Shown: piece by piece, positions 17,687 through 26,000 of the stretch | How the letters are laid out: every line of letters begins with the position of its first letter | Numbering within the stretch: position 1 is the first letter of the stretch | Assembly: GCF_015704865.1 (NCBI RefSeq) | Contig: NZ_JADQTO010000005.1 | Coordinates: 356,691-420,690 of the forward strand | Source: Actinoplanes aureus | GTDB lineage: Bacteria; Actinomycetota; Actinomycetes; Mycobacteriales; Micromonosporaceae | Reading direction: 5' to 3' | DNA length: 64,000 nt | Notes under the pieces: generated by a model | Told to the model about the DNA's origin: nothing | What the model saw: the letters and a program-made list of their open reading frames with translations, nothing else | Databases searched by the model: none | Position numbers and translations under genes: made by a program

Positions 17687-18510
17687 CGGCCGTTGAACTC
17701 GGCGATCGCGCTCTCCCACCGGATCAGCTTGGCTTCGACCACGCTCCACGGCCCCGACGGCAGCCACGTCGACGCCCGGTGCACCCCGGCTTCCGCCAGC
17801 TGCTCCAGGACGCGCGGATCCGCCGGGGCGGTGATCACCTGCACCTGGAGGGGCCGGTCCGCGCGGGCCCGCAACTCCGCGATCCGGCCCGGTACCGACG
17901 CACTGTAGTTGGGGAACCAGCCATCCCCGTACGCGAGCACCCGGTCCAGCACCGTCGGCCCCTCCCCACCGACGAGCACCGGCGGCCACGGCTTCTGCGC
18001 CGGCTTAGGCCACGACCAGATCCGGTCGAACTTGACGAACTCGGAACTGTAGGACGCCTCGTCCTGCGTCCAGATGGCCTGCATGGCCCGGACCCGGTCG
18101 CTCATCAGCCGCATCCGGGTACGCGGATCGGTGCCATGATTGGCCATCTCCTCCCGGTTCCACCCGGCGCCCACCCCGAACTCGAACCGCCCCCCGCTGA
18201 GGTGGTCGATCGAGGCCACCTCCTTGGCGGTGACGATCGGATCCCGTTCGGTGACCAGGCAGATGCCGCTGCCCACGCGCAGCCGCGAGGTAGCCGCCGC
18301 CGCAGCGGTCAGCGCGACGAACAGGTCATAGGTGTGCCAGTACTTGCGCGGCAGCTGCCCGCCACCCGGATAGACCGTCTCCCGGGACGCCGGGATGTGG
18401 GTGTGCTCGGCGAAGAAGATCGCATCCTGCCCACGCTCCTCAACCCGCCGGGCAACCTCACCGGGCCGCATCGCGTCATGAGTGGGAAAGTAACCAACAC
18501 CAAACTCCAC
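17683..18510 (-). CDS. LLM-class F420-dependent oxidoreductase
   Basis: The 275-residue protein is a TIM-barrel luciferase-like enzyme of the F420-dependent type. Recognisable parts are the N-terminal MEFGVGYFPTHDAM, the EHTHIPASRETVYPGG loop, and FEFGVGAGWNREEM where the deazaflavin phosphate binds. The end of the barrel carries VLVGGEGPTVLDR. It should use reduced or oxidised F420 in hydride transfer to an unknown substrate. Coupling with the PPOX-class gene suggests the two act in one process. The start ATG 18510 fits the family opening exactly. Confidence 0.9.
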   Translation of the reverse strand: MEFGVGYFPTHDAMRPGEVARRVEERGQDAIFFAEHTHIPASRETVYPGGGQLPRKYWHTYDLFVALTAAAAATSRLRVGSGICLVTERDPIVTAKEVASIDHLSGGRFEFGVGAGWNREEMANHGTDPRTRMRLMSDRVRAMQAIWTQDEASYSSEFVKFDRIWSWPKPAQKPWPPVLVGGEGPTVLDRVLAYGDGWFPNYSASVPGRIAELRARADRPLQVQVITAPADPRVLEQLAEAGVHRASTWLPSGPWSVVEAKLIRWESAIAEFNGR

Positions 18511-18797
18511 GCCGCGAGTCTATGTCCCACCCGCGCCCCGCTCCCGCCCCTCAGACTCCCAGGCCGCCACTTACCCCCGCGCCAGCCCTCGCCCGCTGCG
18601 GCCCCGCGCTGCCGACGCGCTTGTGCCGCACGTGGCCCGGCCCGGCACGCTGGCCGCCCGCGTGCCTCGGCGCGCCGCGTGCCTGCCCGCTCGGGGTCGC
18701 GTGTGGCTCGGCCCCGCGCCTGCGCGCTCGTGTGCGCATGGCCCGGTCCGGTGCGTGCCTGCCTCCGGGTCGCGCTTGCCTCGGTGCGGCGCCTGCC
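18511..18797. other. GC-rich low-complexity intergenic stretch
   Basis: About 290 bases between divergent genes, extremely rich in C and G with recurring CGTGCCT and GCCCGGC words. I see no gene or clear promoter except what must lie near each end. Confidence 0.5.
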
Positions 18798-19376
18798 ATG
18801 CTGTCAGCGATGAATGCCGATCATGTGGAAGCGGCGAAGACCGCGATGCTGGCCGCGCTGACTCCGGCGGCCGAGGCCGATTGGGGCGTGGCGGCGGGAA
18901 CGCTGGAGTGGAGCTGCCGGGAGACGGCCGCCCACATCGCGCACGACCTTCTCGCCTACGCCACCCAGCTCACCGCCCGGGCCGACGACGCCTACCTGCC
19001 CCTCGACCTGACCGTCCGTCCCGAGGCGACGCCGCCGCAGATCCTCCAGATCGCCGCCGCGAGCGCCGACCTGCTCGGCGTCGCGCTGCGCGCCGCCGGC
19101 CCGGACGCCCGGGCATGGCACTGGGGCCCCACCGACCCCTCCGGTTTCGCCGCGCTCGGGGTCAACGAGATCCTGCTGCACACCTACGACATAGCCAACG
19201 GCCTCCACCTCGCCTGGCAGCCGCCGCCCCCGCTATGCGCCGCCGTCCTCACCCGCCTCTTCCCGAACGCACCCGGCGGCGACCCGGTGCACGCACTGCT
19301 CTGGTGCACCGGCCGGATCTCGCTGCCCGACCGCCCCCGCCTCACGTCCTGGACCTTGCGAGCAGCCGTCGACTAA
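18798..19376 (+). CDS. Mycothiol-dependent maleylpyruvate isomerase-like (DinB-fold) protein
   Basis: A protein of 188-192 residues with the DinB/maleylpyruvate isomerase N-terminal four-helix fold. Three possible metal ligands are visible: His in CRETAAHIAHDL (two His), and His in NEILLHTYDIANGL near residue 130. Members use mycothiol as cofactor in isomerase or transferase reactions. The C-terminal SCP-like domain of full maleylpyruvate isomerases is absent. ATG 18798 and ATG 18810 are both possible. The convergent neighbour is an acyl-CoA dehydrogenase. The reaction is not known. Confidence 0.78.
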   Translation: MLSAMNADHVEAAKTAMLAALTPAAEADWGVAAGTLEWSCRETAAHIAHDLLAYATQLTARADDAYLPLDLTVRPEATPPQILQIAAASADLLGVALRAAGPDARAWHWGPTDPSGFAALGVNEILLHTYDIANGLHLAWQPPPPLCAAVLTRLFPNAPGGDPVHALLWCTGRISLPDRPRLTSWTLRAAVD

Positions 19377-19617
19377 CGACGCGCCCGAGCCGCTCACCCG
19401 CGCGTCTGCCGAGGCCGGTCACGGCTTGCGGGGGCGGCTGGCCGGGCCGTCCGGCGGCGCGTTCGCTAATCCCGGCCGGGGCGTGAGGGCTGCGGTTTTC
19501 TGCGCGGCACGCGCGGCGCGACCATCTGCCTGGGCCCGGCGGGCGCCGATCGGCCTTGAGTGGCAGGTGGTCGCGGGGTGGCTTGGGGACCTTTCGTGGC
19601 CCGTACCGATGATGGGG

Positions 19618-20763
19618 TTAAAGGCCGTAAGTCTTTCCGATGATGTCGCGCTGGATTTCGCTGGTGCCGCCGTAGATGGTGGAGACCAGGGTGGCGCGGA
19701 CGTGGCGCTCCATGTCGTATTCGCTGGCGTAGCCGTAGCCGCCCATCATCTGCATGCCTGCGAGGGCTGTCTCGCGCGCGACCTCGGTGGTCTTCAGCTT
19801 GACCATCGAGCTCTCGCGGGGCAGCACCTTCGCCGGGTCGCGGTCGACCAGCTGGGCGGTGCGGTGCACGAGTAGCTTGCAGCACTCGATCTCGGTGGCC
19901 AGGTCGGCGATGCGGTGGCGCAGGACCTGGAAGCTGCCGATCGGGCGGCCGAACTGTTTGCGCTGCTTGATGTAGTCGAGGGTGTCGTCGAAGGCGCGCT
20001 GGGCCGTGCCGAGCATCAGGCCGGCTAGGATGAGCCGCTCCACGTTGAGGCCGGCCATCAGCTGCCACCAGCCGCCGCCGACCGTGCCCACGACTGAGTC
20101 GGCGGGTAGTGCGCACTCGGTGAAGTACAGGTCGTTGACCTCCTTGCCGCCCATCGTCTGGATGCCGGAGACGCGCAGGCCTGGGGTGTCGGCCGGGACC
20201 AGGAACATGGTCAGGCCGTCGTGGTCGCCGGCGGCACCGCCGGTGCGGGCGACCAGGAGGATCGCGTCGGCGAAGTGGGCGTTGGAGCACCAGGTCTTCT
20301 GGCCGTTGATCACATAGCCGCCGTCTGGGCCGGGTGCCGCGCGGCAGGCCAGCGCGGCGACGTCGGAACCGGCCTCGGGCTCGGACATGGCGATGGAGAA
20401 CGTGCGGCCGGACGTCAGGCCGCCGAGCACCGTCTTCTTCTGCGCCTCGGAGCCGGAGCGTTGCACGGCGGACGCGACGATCGCGGAGGTGGCGAAGCCG
20501 CCGACGGGCAGCAGGCCGTAGCCGATCCGCTCCAGGAACAGACAGGTGTCGACCATGCCGCCGCCGGCTCCGCCGAACTGCTCGGGGATGGCCACGCCGA
20601 GATAGCCGAGATCGGCGAGTTTCTGGTACGTGTCCTGGTGATGGGCGTGGCGACCGTGGTCGGTGAGGGCGTCCCGCTGCGCGCGGGTGCCGGCCTCGCG
20701 GCGGCAGAAGTCGTCGACGGCGGCCGCGAAGGCGCGCTGCTCATCGGTCAGGTCCAGAATCAT
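19618..20763 (-). CDS. Acyl-CoA dehydrogenase, LCAD/IVD-type catalytic layout
   Basis: This 381-residue acyl-CoA dehydrogenase has FAD motifs SIAMSEPEAGSDVAA and MMGGYGYASEYDMER. At the usual catalytic position it reads IYGGTSEIQR, so Gly replaces the Glu of the short/medium-chain enzymes. A Glu in NVERLILAG on the preceding helix matches the catalytic base used by long-chain and isovaleryl types. Start ATG 20763 is supported by GAAGGG 7 bases upstream. It is divergent from the aldehyde dehydrogenase gene, and their shared promoter region contains a 15-bp repeat also found before the F420 gene at 23047. Confidence 0.92.
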   Translation of the reverse strand: MILDLTDEQRAFAAAVDDFCRREAGTRAQRDALTDHGRHAHHQDTYQKLADLGYLGVAIPEQFGGAGGGMVDTCLFLERIGYGLLPVGGFATSAIVASAVQRSGSEAQKKTVLGGLTSGRTFSIAMSEPEAGSDVAALACRAAPGPDGGYVINGQKTWCSNAHFADAILLVARTGGAAGDHDGLTMFLVPADTPGLRVSGIQTMGGKEVNDLYFTECALPADSVVGTVGGGWWQLMAGLNVERLILAGLMLGTAQRAFDDTLDYIKQRKQFGRPIGSFQVLRHRIADLATEIECCKLLVHRTAQLVDRDPAKVLPRESSMVKLKTTEVARETALAGMQMMGGYGYASEYDMERHVRATLVSTIYGGTSEIQRDIIGKTYGL

Positions 20764-20803
20764 GTCGATCCCTTCTGCGGATACGCCCAGTTCGGAGCGG
20801 GTA

Positions 20804-20836
20804 TTGACAGCCACCGTAGCATATCAAATATCAAAT
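20804..20836 (+). promoter_or_regulatory. Promoter with overlapping GntR-type candidate operator
   Basis: TTGACA at 20804-20809 is a good -35 for the aldehyde dehydrogenase gene. The direct repeat TATCAAATATCAAAT at 20822-20836 falls where the -10 should be. The identical 15 bases occur at 23018-23032, beside a GntR/FCD regulator gene. Binding there would block both divergent genes. Confidence 0.65.
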
Positions 20837-20848
20837 CTGGGAGGCGTG

Positions 20849-22312
20849 ATGAGCCGGCTGCGTTCCCTTTCTCCAGCCACCGAGGAGCTGCTGGGGGAGT
20901 ACGAGATCTCGGGTACCGAAGCGGTCCGGGAGGCGGTCACCCGGGCCCGGGCGGCCGCGACCTGGTGGGCCGGGCTCAGCTACCGGGCACGCCGGGATCG
21001 GCTGCTGAGCTGGAAACGGGCGATCGCCGCGGGCGTCGACGAGCTCGCCTCGCTGATCCGCGCGGAGACCGGCAAGCCGCAGGGTGACGCCGTCCTCGAG
21101 GTGATGCTCGCCGTCGAGCACCTGGACTGGGCGGCCCGCAACGCCGGGCGGGTGCTGCGCCGCCGCAAGGTGCGCAGCGGCCTGCTCGCCGCCGATCAGG
21201 GCGCCGCGCTGGAGTATCGGCCGCTCGGCGTGATCGGCGTGATCGGCCCGTGGAACTATCCGGTGTACACACCGCTCGGCTCGGTGTCCTACGCCCTCGC
21301 CGCCGGCAACGCGGTGGTCTTCAAACCCAGTGAGTACACGCCGGGCGTGGGGGCCTGGCTGGCCGGCGCGTGGGCCCGGGCGGTGCCGGAGCACCCGGTG
21401 CTCCAGGCGGTGTTCGGCGCCGGGGAGACCGGTGCGGCACTGGTCGACGCGGGTGTGGACAAGGTGGCCTTCACCGGCTCGGCCGCCACCGCCCGCCTCG
21501 TGATGGCGGCCTGCGCCCGCCGGCTCACCCCGATCGTCGTCGAGGGTGGCGGCAAGGACGCGATGATCGTGGCGGCGGACGCGGACCTGGACGCGGCCGC
21601 CCGGGCTGCGGCGTTCGGCGGGTTCGGCAACGCGGGCCAGACCTGTGCGGGCGTCGAGCGTGTCTTTGTGGTTCAGGCCGTTCACGCCGACTTCCTGGAC
21701 CGGCTGGCCACCCTGGCGAAACAGATCGAGCCCGGGCTGGCGTACGGGCCGATGACCACACCGGAGCAGATCAAGGTGGTCCGCGCCCACGTGACGGAGG
21801 CCCTCGCGAGCGGCGGCCGGGCGGTCGTCGGCGGGCCGGATTCGGTGCAGGCGCCGTTCGTGCATCCGGTCGTCCTCACCGATGTGCCACCACGGAGCGC
21901 GGCGGCGACCGAGGAGACCTTCGGTCCGGTGCTCGTGGTCGACCCGGTGGCCGACCTGGACGAGGCCGTCGAGCGTGCCAACGCCACCCGCTACGGCCTC
22001 GCTGCCTCGATCTTCTCCGCCGACCGGCAGGCCGCGGCGGCGCTGGCCCGCCGCCTGCGCGTGGGTGCCGTCTCGATCAACTCGGTGCTCGGGTTCGCGG
22101 CGGTTCCGTCCCTGCCGTTCGGCGGAGTGGGTGACTCCGGGTTCGGGCGTATTCACGGTGCTGACGGGCTGCGCGAGTTCAGCCGGGCGCAGTCGGTCAC
22201 CTGGAAGCGGTTCTCGGCGCCGATCGACCTGATGCGGCTGGATCGCGATCCCGCGGCGCTGGAGCGGGCTCGCCGCCTCTTCCGCTTCCGGCACGCCCGG
22301 GGCGCGGGGTGA
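20849..22312 (+). CDS. Aldehyde dehydrogenase family protein
   Basis: The 487-residue NAD(P)-dependent enzyme oxidises an aldehyde to the acid. Family signatures include GVIGPWNYPVYTPLG for cofactor contact, the general base Glu 232 in VVEGGGKDAM, and the nucleophile Cys 266 in GNAGQTCAGVERV. Near the end the PSLPFGGVGDSGFGR phrase is standard. The start ATG 20849 follows GGGAGG closely; GTG 20846 is possible. It is divergent from an acyl-CoA dehydrogenase and convergent with the GntR gene, and probably belongs to the same regulon as the F420/MpaB pair further on. The substrate is unknown. Confidence 0.93.
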   Translation: MSRLRSLSPATEELLGEYEISGTEAVREAVTRARAAATWWAGLSYRARRDRLLSWKRAIAAGVDELASLIRAETGKPQGDAVLEVMLAVEHLDWAARNAGRVLRRRKVRSGLLAADQGAALEYRPLGVIGVIGPWNYPVYTPLGSVSYALAAGNAVVFKPSEYTPGVGAWLAGAWARAVPEHPVLQAVFGAGETGAALVDAGVDKVAFTGSAATARLVMAACARRLTPIVVEGGGKDAMIVAADADLDAAARAAAFGGFGNAGQTCAGVERVFVVQAVHADFLDRLATLAKQIEPGLAYGPMTTPEQIKVVRAHVTEALASGGRAVVGGPDSVQAPFVHPVVLTDVPPRSAAATEETFGPVLVVDPVADLDEAVERANATRYGLAASIFSADRQAAAALARRLRVGAVSINSVLGFAAVPSLPFGGVGDSGFGRIHGADGLREFSRAQSVTWKRFSAPIDLMRLDRDPAALERARRLFRFRHARGAG

Positions 22313-22324
22313 GGGCGGCCGGTG

Positions 22325-22987
22325 TCAGTCCCAGATGCCCAGGTCGTCCAGGTGCTTGATCAGCAGCTGTGCGCCGTCGGTGAAGTGCCGGGTCATCACC
22401 GCGCGAGCCGTCGCCGGATCGGGCGCGGCGAACGCCGCCAGCAGTTCCGCGTGGTCGTCGCGCACCCCGGCGCGCCAACCCGGGTCGGCGGCGTAGAAAC
22501 GGGCCGGGGTGTAACGGGTCGCCACGTGCAGGAACCAGCTCAGCTTCCGAGCCTGCGCGATCAGGTTGATGCCGCGGTGGAAGGCGAACTCCAGATGCTC
22601 GATGTCGACCGTCCGGCGGGCCCGGATGGCCCGCAGCAGCAGCTGGTTGGTCATGGTCAGCTCGGCGAGCTGCCCCTCGGTGATCTGCTCGGCGACCCGG
22701 GCGGCCAGCTCTCCGGCGATGTTGCCCTGCAACTGGAACAGGTCGACCACGTCCTGCTTGGAGAGCGGCGCGACCACGTACCCCTTGCGCGGCTCCAACT
22801 CGACCATGTCCTCACCGCGCAGGGTGAGCAGTGCCTCGCGGACCGGGGTGATGCTGACGCCGAGTTGTGCGGCGACCTCCTCGAGGCGGATCCGGGTGCC
22901 CGGGCGCAGCTCGCCGGACATGATCCGGCCGCGCAGCGCGGCGGCCACCTCTTCGGACAGTTGCGGGCGCTCGACCGGCAACGCCAT
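22325..22987 (-). CDS. GntR-family regulator, FCD (FadR-type) subgroup
   Basis: The 220-residue regulator has an N-terminal winged helix (VAAALRGRIMSGELRPGTRI to VSITPVREALLTL) and a C-terminal all-helical FCD ligand domain with the expected metal-site residues, including His in EFAFHRGIN and RDDHAEL. ATG 22987 is preferred because GGAGG lies 5 bases before it; GTG 22993 is in frame. Its own promoter region, shared with the F420 gene at 23047, holds the direct repeat at 23018-23032. It likely represses itself and the flanking catabolic genes until an acyl-type ligand appears. Confidence 0.92.
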   Translation of the reverse strand: MALPVERPQLSEEVAAALRGRIMSGELRPGTRIRLEEVAAQLGVSITPVREALLTLRGEDMVELEPRKGYVVAPLSKQDVVDLFQLQGNIAGELAARVAEQITEGQLAELTMTNQLLLRAIRARRTVDIEHLEFAFHRGINLIAQARKLSWFLHVATRYTPARFYAADPGWRAGVRDDHAELLAAFAAPDPATARAVMTRHFTDGAQLLIKHLDDLGIWD

Positions 22988-23017
22988 CTTCACCTCCGAC
23001 GATTCAGCGGCTTACGG

Positions 23018-23032
23018 TATCAAATATCAAAT
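23018..23032. promoter_or_regulatory. Second copy of the 15-bp candidate GntR operator
   Basis: TATCAAATATCAAAT is repeated base for base from 20822-20836. It lies in the 59-bp gap between the divergent gntR and LLM-family genes, 15 bases before the LLM start codon. Two identical 15-mers in one AT-poor genome segment, both between divergent genes around a regulator, make an operator very likely. Confidence 0.7.
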
Positions 23033-23046
23033 AGGGGGCAAGAGTG

Positions 23047-24072
23047 ATGCGGCTCGGCACGTCTTTGATGTACGCCGGAGACCCGCGCGCCGTCGCGGAC
23101 GAGGTGGCCGGGTGGGAGAACGCCGGGCTCGACGTCGTGTGGGTCTCCGAGGCGTACGGGTTCGACGCGCCGACCGTGATGGGTTACCTGGCCGCCCGTA
23201 CCGAACGGGTGGAGATCGGGTCGTCGATCCTGCCGTTGTACTCGCGTACCCCCGCGTTGCTCGCCCAGACCGCCGCCGGCCTGGACGCGCTGTCCCGGGG
23301 CCGGGCCATCCTGGGCCTGGGCGCCTCCGGCCCGCAGGTGATCGAGGGGTGGCACGGTGTGCCCTACGATCGGCCGCTCGCGCGTACCCGGGAGACGATC
23401 GAGATCTGCCGGGCCGCCTGGCGTCGTGAGGTCCTGGAGTTCGACGGCATCTACCGGTTGCCGCTGCCACCGGACCAGGGCACCGGCCTCGGCAAGCCGC
23501 TGAAGATGCTGACCAGGCCGGTCCGCGAGCGCATTCCGATCCACGTGGCCGCCCTCGGCGACCGTAACGTCAAGATGACCGCCGAGCTGGCCGACGGCTG
23601 GCACCCGTTCCTGTACATGCCGGAGAAGGCCACCGGGATCTGGGGCGGCGCCCTGGCCGCCGGCACCGCGCGCCGGTCCACCGAGCTCGGTCCGCTCGAC
23701 GTGGTGGCCGGGGGACCGGTGGCGATCGGCGACGACGTGACCGGCCTTCGTGACCTGGCCCGCCCGATGATCGCCCTCTACGTCGGCGGGATGGGCGCCC
23801 GCGGCCGCAACTTCTACCACGACCTGGTCAGCCGGTACGGTTATGCCGCCGAGGCCGACAAGATCCAGGAGCTGTATCTGTCGGGCCGGAAGGCGGAGGC
23901 GGCCGCCGCGGTCCCCGCCGAGTTGCTGGAGCGGACCAGCCTGATCGGCCCGGAGTCGTATGTGCGGGAGCGCATCGCCGCCTACGCCGAATCGGGTGTC
24001 ACCATTCTCAACGTGACCCCGATCGGCGAGGATCCGGCCCGCCTGCTGGCCCGGGTGAAGGAGCTGTTGTGA
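23047..24072 (+). CDS. LLM-class F420-dependent oxidoreductase
   Basis: A 341-residue luciferase-like TIM-barrel protein of the F420 branch. The opening MRLGTSLMYAGDPRAVADEV, the metal-free loop WVSEAYGFDAPTVMGYLAAR, and LGASGPQVIEGWHGVPY are typical of the actinobacterial subgroup that works on bulky hydrophobic substrates. ATG 23047 follows GGGGGCAAGA. The stop overlaps the start of the MpaB-family gene as GTGA. With the regulator, aldehyde dehydrogenase and acyl-CoA dehydrogenase around it, a role in breakdown of a lipid-like or terpenoid compound is likely, but the substrate is not evident. Confidence 0.9.
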   Translation: MRLGTSLMYAGDPRAVADEVAGWENAGLDVVWVSEAYGFDAPTVMGYLAARTERVEIGSSILPLYSRTPALLAQTAAGLDALSRGRAILGLGASGPQVIEGWHGVPYDRPLARTRETIEICRAAWRREVLEFDGIYRLPLPPDQGTGLGKPLKMLTRPVRERIPIHVAALGDRNVKMTAELADGWHPFLYMPEKATGIWGGALAAGTARRSTELGPLDVVAGGPVAIGDDVTGLRDLARPMIALYVGGMGARGRNFYHDLVSRYGYAAEADKIQELYLSGRKAEAAAAVPAELLERTSLIGPESYVRERIAAYAESGVTILNVTPIGEDPARLLARVKELL

Positions 24073-24950
24073 CACGTCACCTGGACCGCATCGCCCGCCT
24101 CGACCCGGTTCGCGACCACCTGGAGATCTACCAGATCTCGGCAGGGCTGGAGTTCCCCTGGGACTACACGCGTGCGCTGGAGTTCGCGCTGTTCCGCACC
24201 TACTGCGTGCCGAGCATCTCGCGGCTGCTCGCCGCCACCGGCGAGTTCCGGGACCGGCCGCAGAAACGCTACGACGACACCGCCCTGCTGATGGCCGAGG
24301 TCGCCGCGCACGGGTACGACTCGCCGCGCGGCAAGGAGGCGCTGCGGGTGATCAACCATGCCCACGGCCGGTATGCGATCAGCAACGACGACATGCTCTA
24401 TGTGCTCTCCACGTTCGTCTACGACCCGATCGACTGGCTCGACCGGTACGGCTGGCGGCCCCTGCACGAGAACGAGCGACTGGCCGCCTTCCACTACTAC
24501 AGCGAGGTCGGCAAGCGGATGGGCATCCGCGACATCCCCGGCGACTTCGCGGCCTACCGCGACTTCAAGCAGGAGTACGAGCGGCGCGAATTCGTCTTCT
24601 CCGAGACCAACCGGGAGATCGGCCAGTACACCGTCGAGCTGTTCGCGCGCTGGTTCCCGGCTTTTCTGCGCCCGGTCGTGCGATTGGGCGTACGCGGCAT
24701 GCTGGACGAGCCGGTGCTGCGCGCCTTCGGGTTCCAGCCCGCGCCGCGCTGGGTCTCCGCGCTGGCGAGCGCCGGGCTGAAGGCGCGGTCGCGGGCGTTG
24801 CGGTGGTTCCCGCCGCGCCGTGCATCGGTGCTCGGCGTCGCGCCGGGCAACCGCACCTATCCCGGCTATCCGGGCGGCCGCGGCCCGGCCGACCTCGGCG
24901 CGCCGGCCGCCCCCGCGGACCTGCCCGCCGAGTACCTGCGCCGGGGTTGA
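24069..24950 (+). CDS. MpaB/DUF2236-family oxygenase
   Basis: The 293-residue protein belongs to the DUF2236/MpaB group, haem-containing oxygenases related to latex-clearing protein and fungal MpaB. The core shows HGRYAISNDDMLYVLSTFVYDPIDWLDRYG, with the conserved His after the VINHAH phrase, and a later NREIGQYTVELFARWFP helix. The C-terminal 45 residues are Pro/Gly-rich and probably disordered. GTG 24069 overlaps the upstream stop by 4 bases, so it is cotranslated with the F420 enzyme. It may attack the substrate with oxygen ahead of the dehydrogenases. Family firm, activity inferred. Confidence 0.82.
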   Translation: MTRHLDRIARLDPVRDHLEIYQISAGLEFPWDYTRALEFALFRTYCVPSISRLLAATGEFRDRPQKRYDDTALLMAEVAAHGYDSPRGKEALRVINHAHGRYAISNDDMLYVLSTFVYDPIDWLDRYGWRPLHENERLAAFHYYSEVGKRMGIRDIPGDFAAYRDFKQEYERREFVFSETNREIGQYTVELFARWFPAFLRPVVRLGVRGMLDEPVLRAFGFQPAPRWVSALASAGLKARSRALRWFPPRRASVLGVAPGNRTYPGYPGGRGPADLGAPAAPADLPAEYLRRG

Positions 24951-25039
24951 CCGGCTCCGCTGCGCCGCGAATCGGCCGGGTCCGCGGCGCAGCGGACGTC
25001 GCGGACCGGAGGCTCCCGGCGTGGTGTACCGCGTGGCCG

Positions 25040-25807
25040 CTACCAGGGCACCGGGCCGCTCTCGCTGAAGAACTGGCCGGTGGGTCCGTCTCCGTCGAGC
25101 GTGGCCAGGCGCACCACGACCGCGGCGCCCTGCGCCGGGGTGAGGAACCCGGTGTGGTTGTTGATGTCGGTGTCGACGTAGCCGGGATCGGCGGCGTTGA
25201 CCAGGATGCCGTCCTTGCGCAATTCGTTGGCGTACTGCACGGTCAGTGCGTTCAGCGCGGTCTTCGACGGCGAGTACGCGGCCGACGCCAGCAGCCCCGC
25301 CAGCGGCCCGTCGGGGTCGGCGGCGATGGTCAGCGACCCGGCAGTGCTGCTGACGTTGACGATGCGCGCGGCCGGCGAGCGTCGCAGCAGCGGCAGCACG
25401 GCATTGGTCACCGCGATCACCCCGAAGACGTTCGTCTCGAACACCGCCCGGACCATGTCCAGGCGAACCGTGCTCGGAACCTGGTCGTGGGCGTTCTCCG
25501 GCGAGACCTGCCCGGAACCGGTGATCGCCGCGTTGTTGACCAGCACGTCGAGGTGGTCGAAGCGGTCCTCGACCCACCGCACGGCCTGCTGAATGGTGGC
25601 CGGGTCGGTGACGTCCAGGATGACCGGATGGGCGTCGCCGCCTGCCGCACGCACCTCCGCGGCCGCCTGCTCACCGCGCTGCGGGTTTCTGGCGCCGATC
25701 AGGATCGTCACGCCGGCTGCGGCGAGCTGCTCGGCGGTCGCGCGGCCGATTCCCTTGTTCGCGCCGGTGATCAGCGCCACCTTCTGGCGGGTGGTGTCGT
25801 CGTTCAT
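25040..25807 (-). CDS. Short-chain dehydrogenase/reductase (SDR)
   Basis: The 255-residue classical SDR has the cofactor loop TGANKGIGRATAEQL, the NNAA motif in LVNNAAITG, catalytic Ser in IVNVSSTAG and the YSPSK dyad (Tyr and Lys). The Arg in GARNPQ after the second strand favours NADP(H). The closest look is to plant-type carbonyl reductases widespread in actinomycetes. ATG 25807 is preceded by GGAG at 7 bases. Its promoter carries TGTCACA-N17-CGTC on this strand, the ECF41 pattern, so it is probably switched on by the sigma factor encoded at 26909. Confidence 0.92.
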   Translation of the reverse strand: MNDDTTRQKVALITGANKGIGRATAEQLAAAGVTILIGARNPQRGEQAAAEVRAAGGDAHPVILDVTDPATIQQAVRWVEDRFDHLDVLVNNAAITGSGQVSPENAHDQVPSTVRLDMVRAVFETNVFGVIAVTNAVLPLLRRSPAARIVNVSSTAGSLTIAADPDGPLAGLLASAAYSPSKTALNALTVQYANELRKDGILVNAADPGYVDTDINNHTGFLTPAQGAAVVVRLATLDGDGPTGQFFSESGPVPW

Positions 25808-25846
25808 GACCAAGCTCCTGTGTCCGGGTGGATCTGTCCAACCCGG

Positions 25847-25874
25847 GACGAGGCAGCCGGGCCGTTCTGTGACA
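25847..25874 (-). promoter_or_regulatory. ECF41-type promoter for the SDR gene
   Basis: On the minus strand TGTCACA (25874-25868), a 17-base spacer and CGTC (25850-25847) match the published ECF41 promoter pattern as I recall it (TGTCACA -35, CGTC -10). It lies about 40 bases before the SDR start codon. Confidence 0.75.
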
Positions 25875-25896
25875 TGCGACCGGCGGTCACCTCCGA

Positions 25897-25923
25897 TGTC
25901 ACAGGCGGCCCGGCTGTCTCGTC
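25897..25923 (+). promoter_or_regulatory. ECF41-type promoter for the epimerase-sigma operon
   Basis: TGTCACA (25897-25903), 16 bases, then CGTC (25920-25923). It mirrors the minus-strand promoter so well that 25842-25875 and 25896-25928 form a nearly perfect long inverted repeat. The leader to ATG 26001 would be about 70 bases. Confidence 0.8.
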
Positions 25924-26000
25924 CCGGGTAGTGACGGCAGGGCCAACGACGGCACGGCCAACGAAGGCAGACAGACGCAGACGTCGAGAGGGTGCTTGTT

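Noticed and set aside
18522..18797. N-terminal extension of the DinB-fold protein
   Set aside because: The in-frame upstream sequence encodes Pro/Arg/Ala-rich low-complexity residues unlike the family; ATG 18798 or 18810 gives the normal length.
25842..25928. Long palindrome as a terminator or a mobile MITE-like element
   Set aside because: It lies between divergent starts, has no T run or target duplication, and each arm is a complete ECF41-type promoter.
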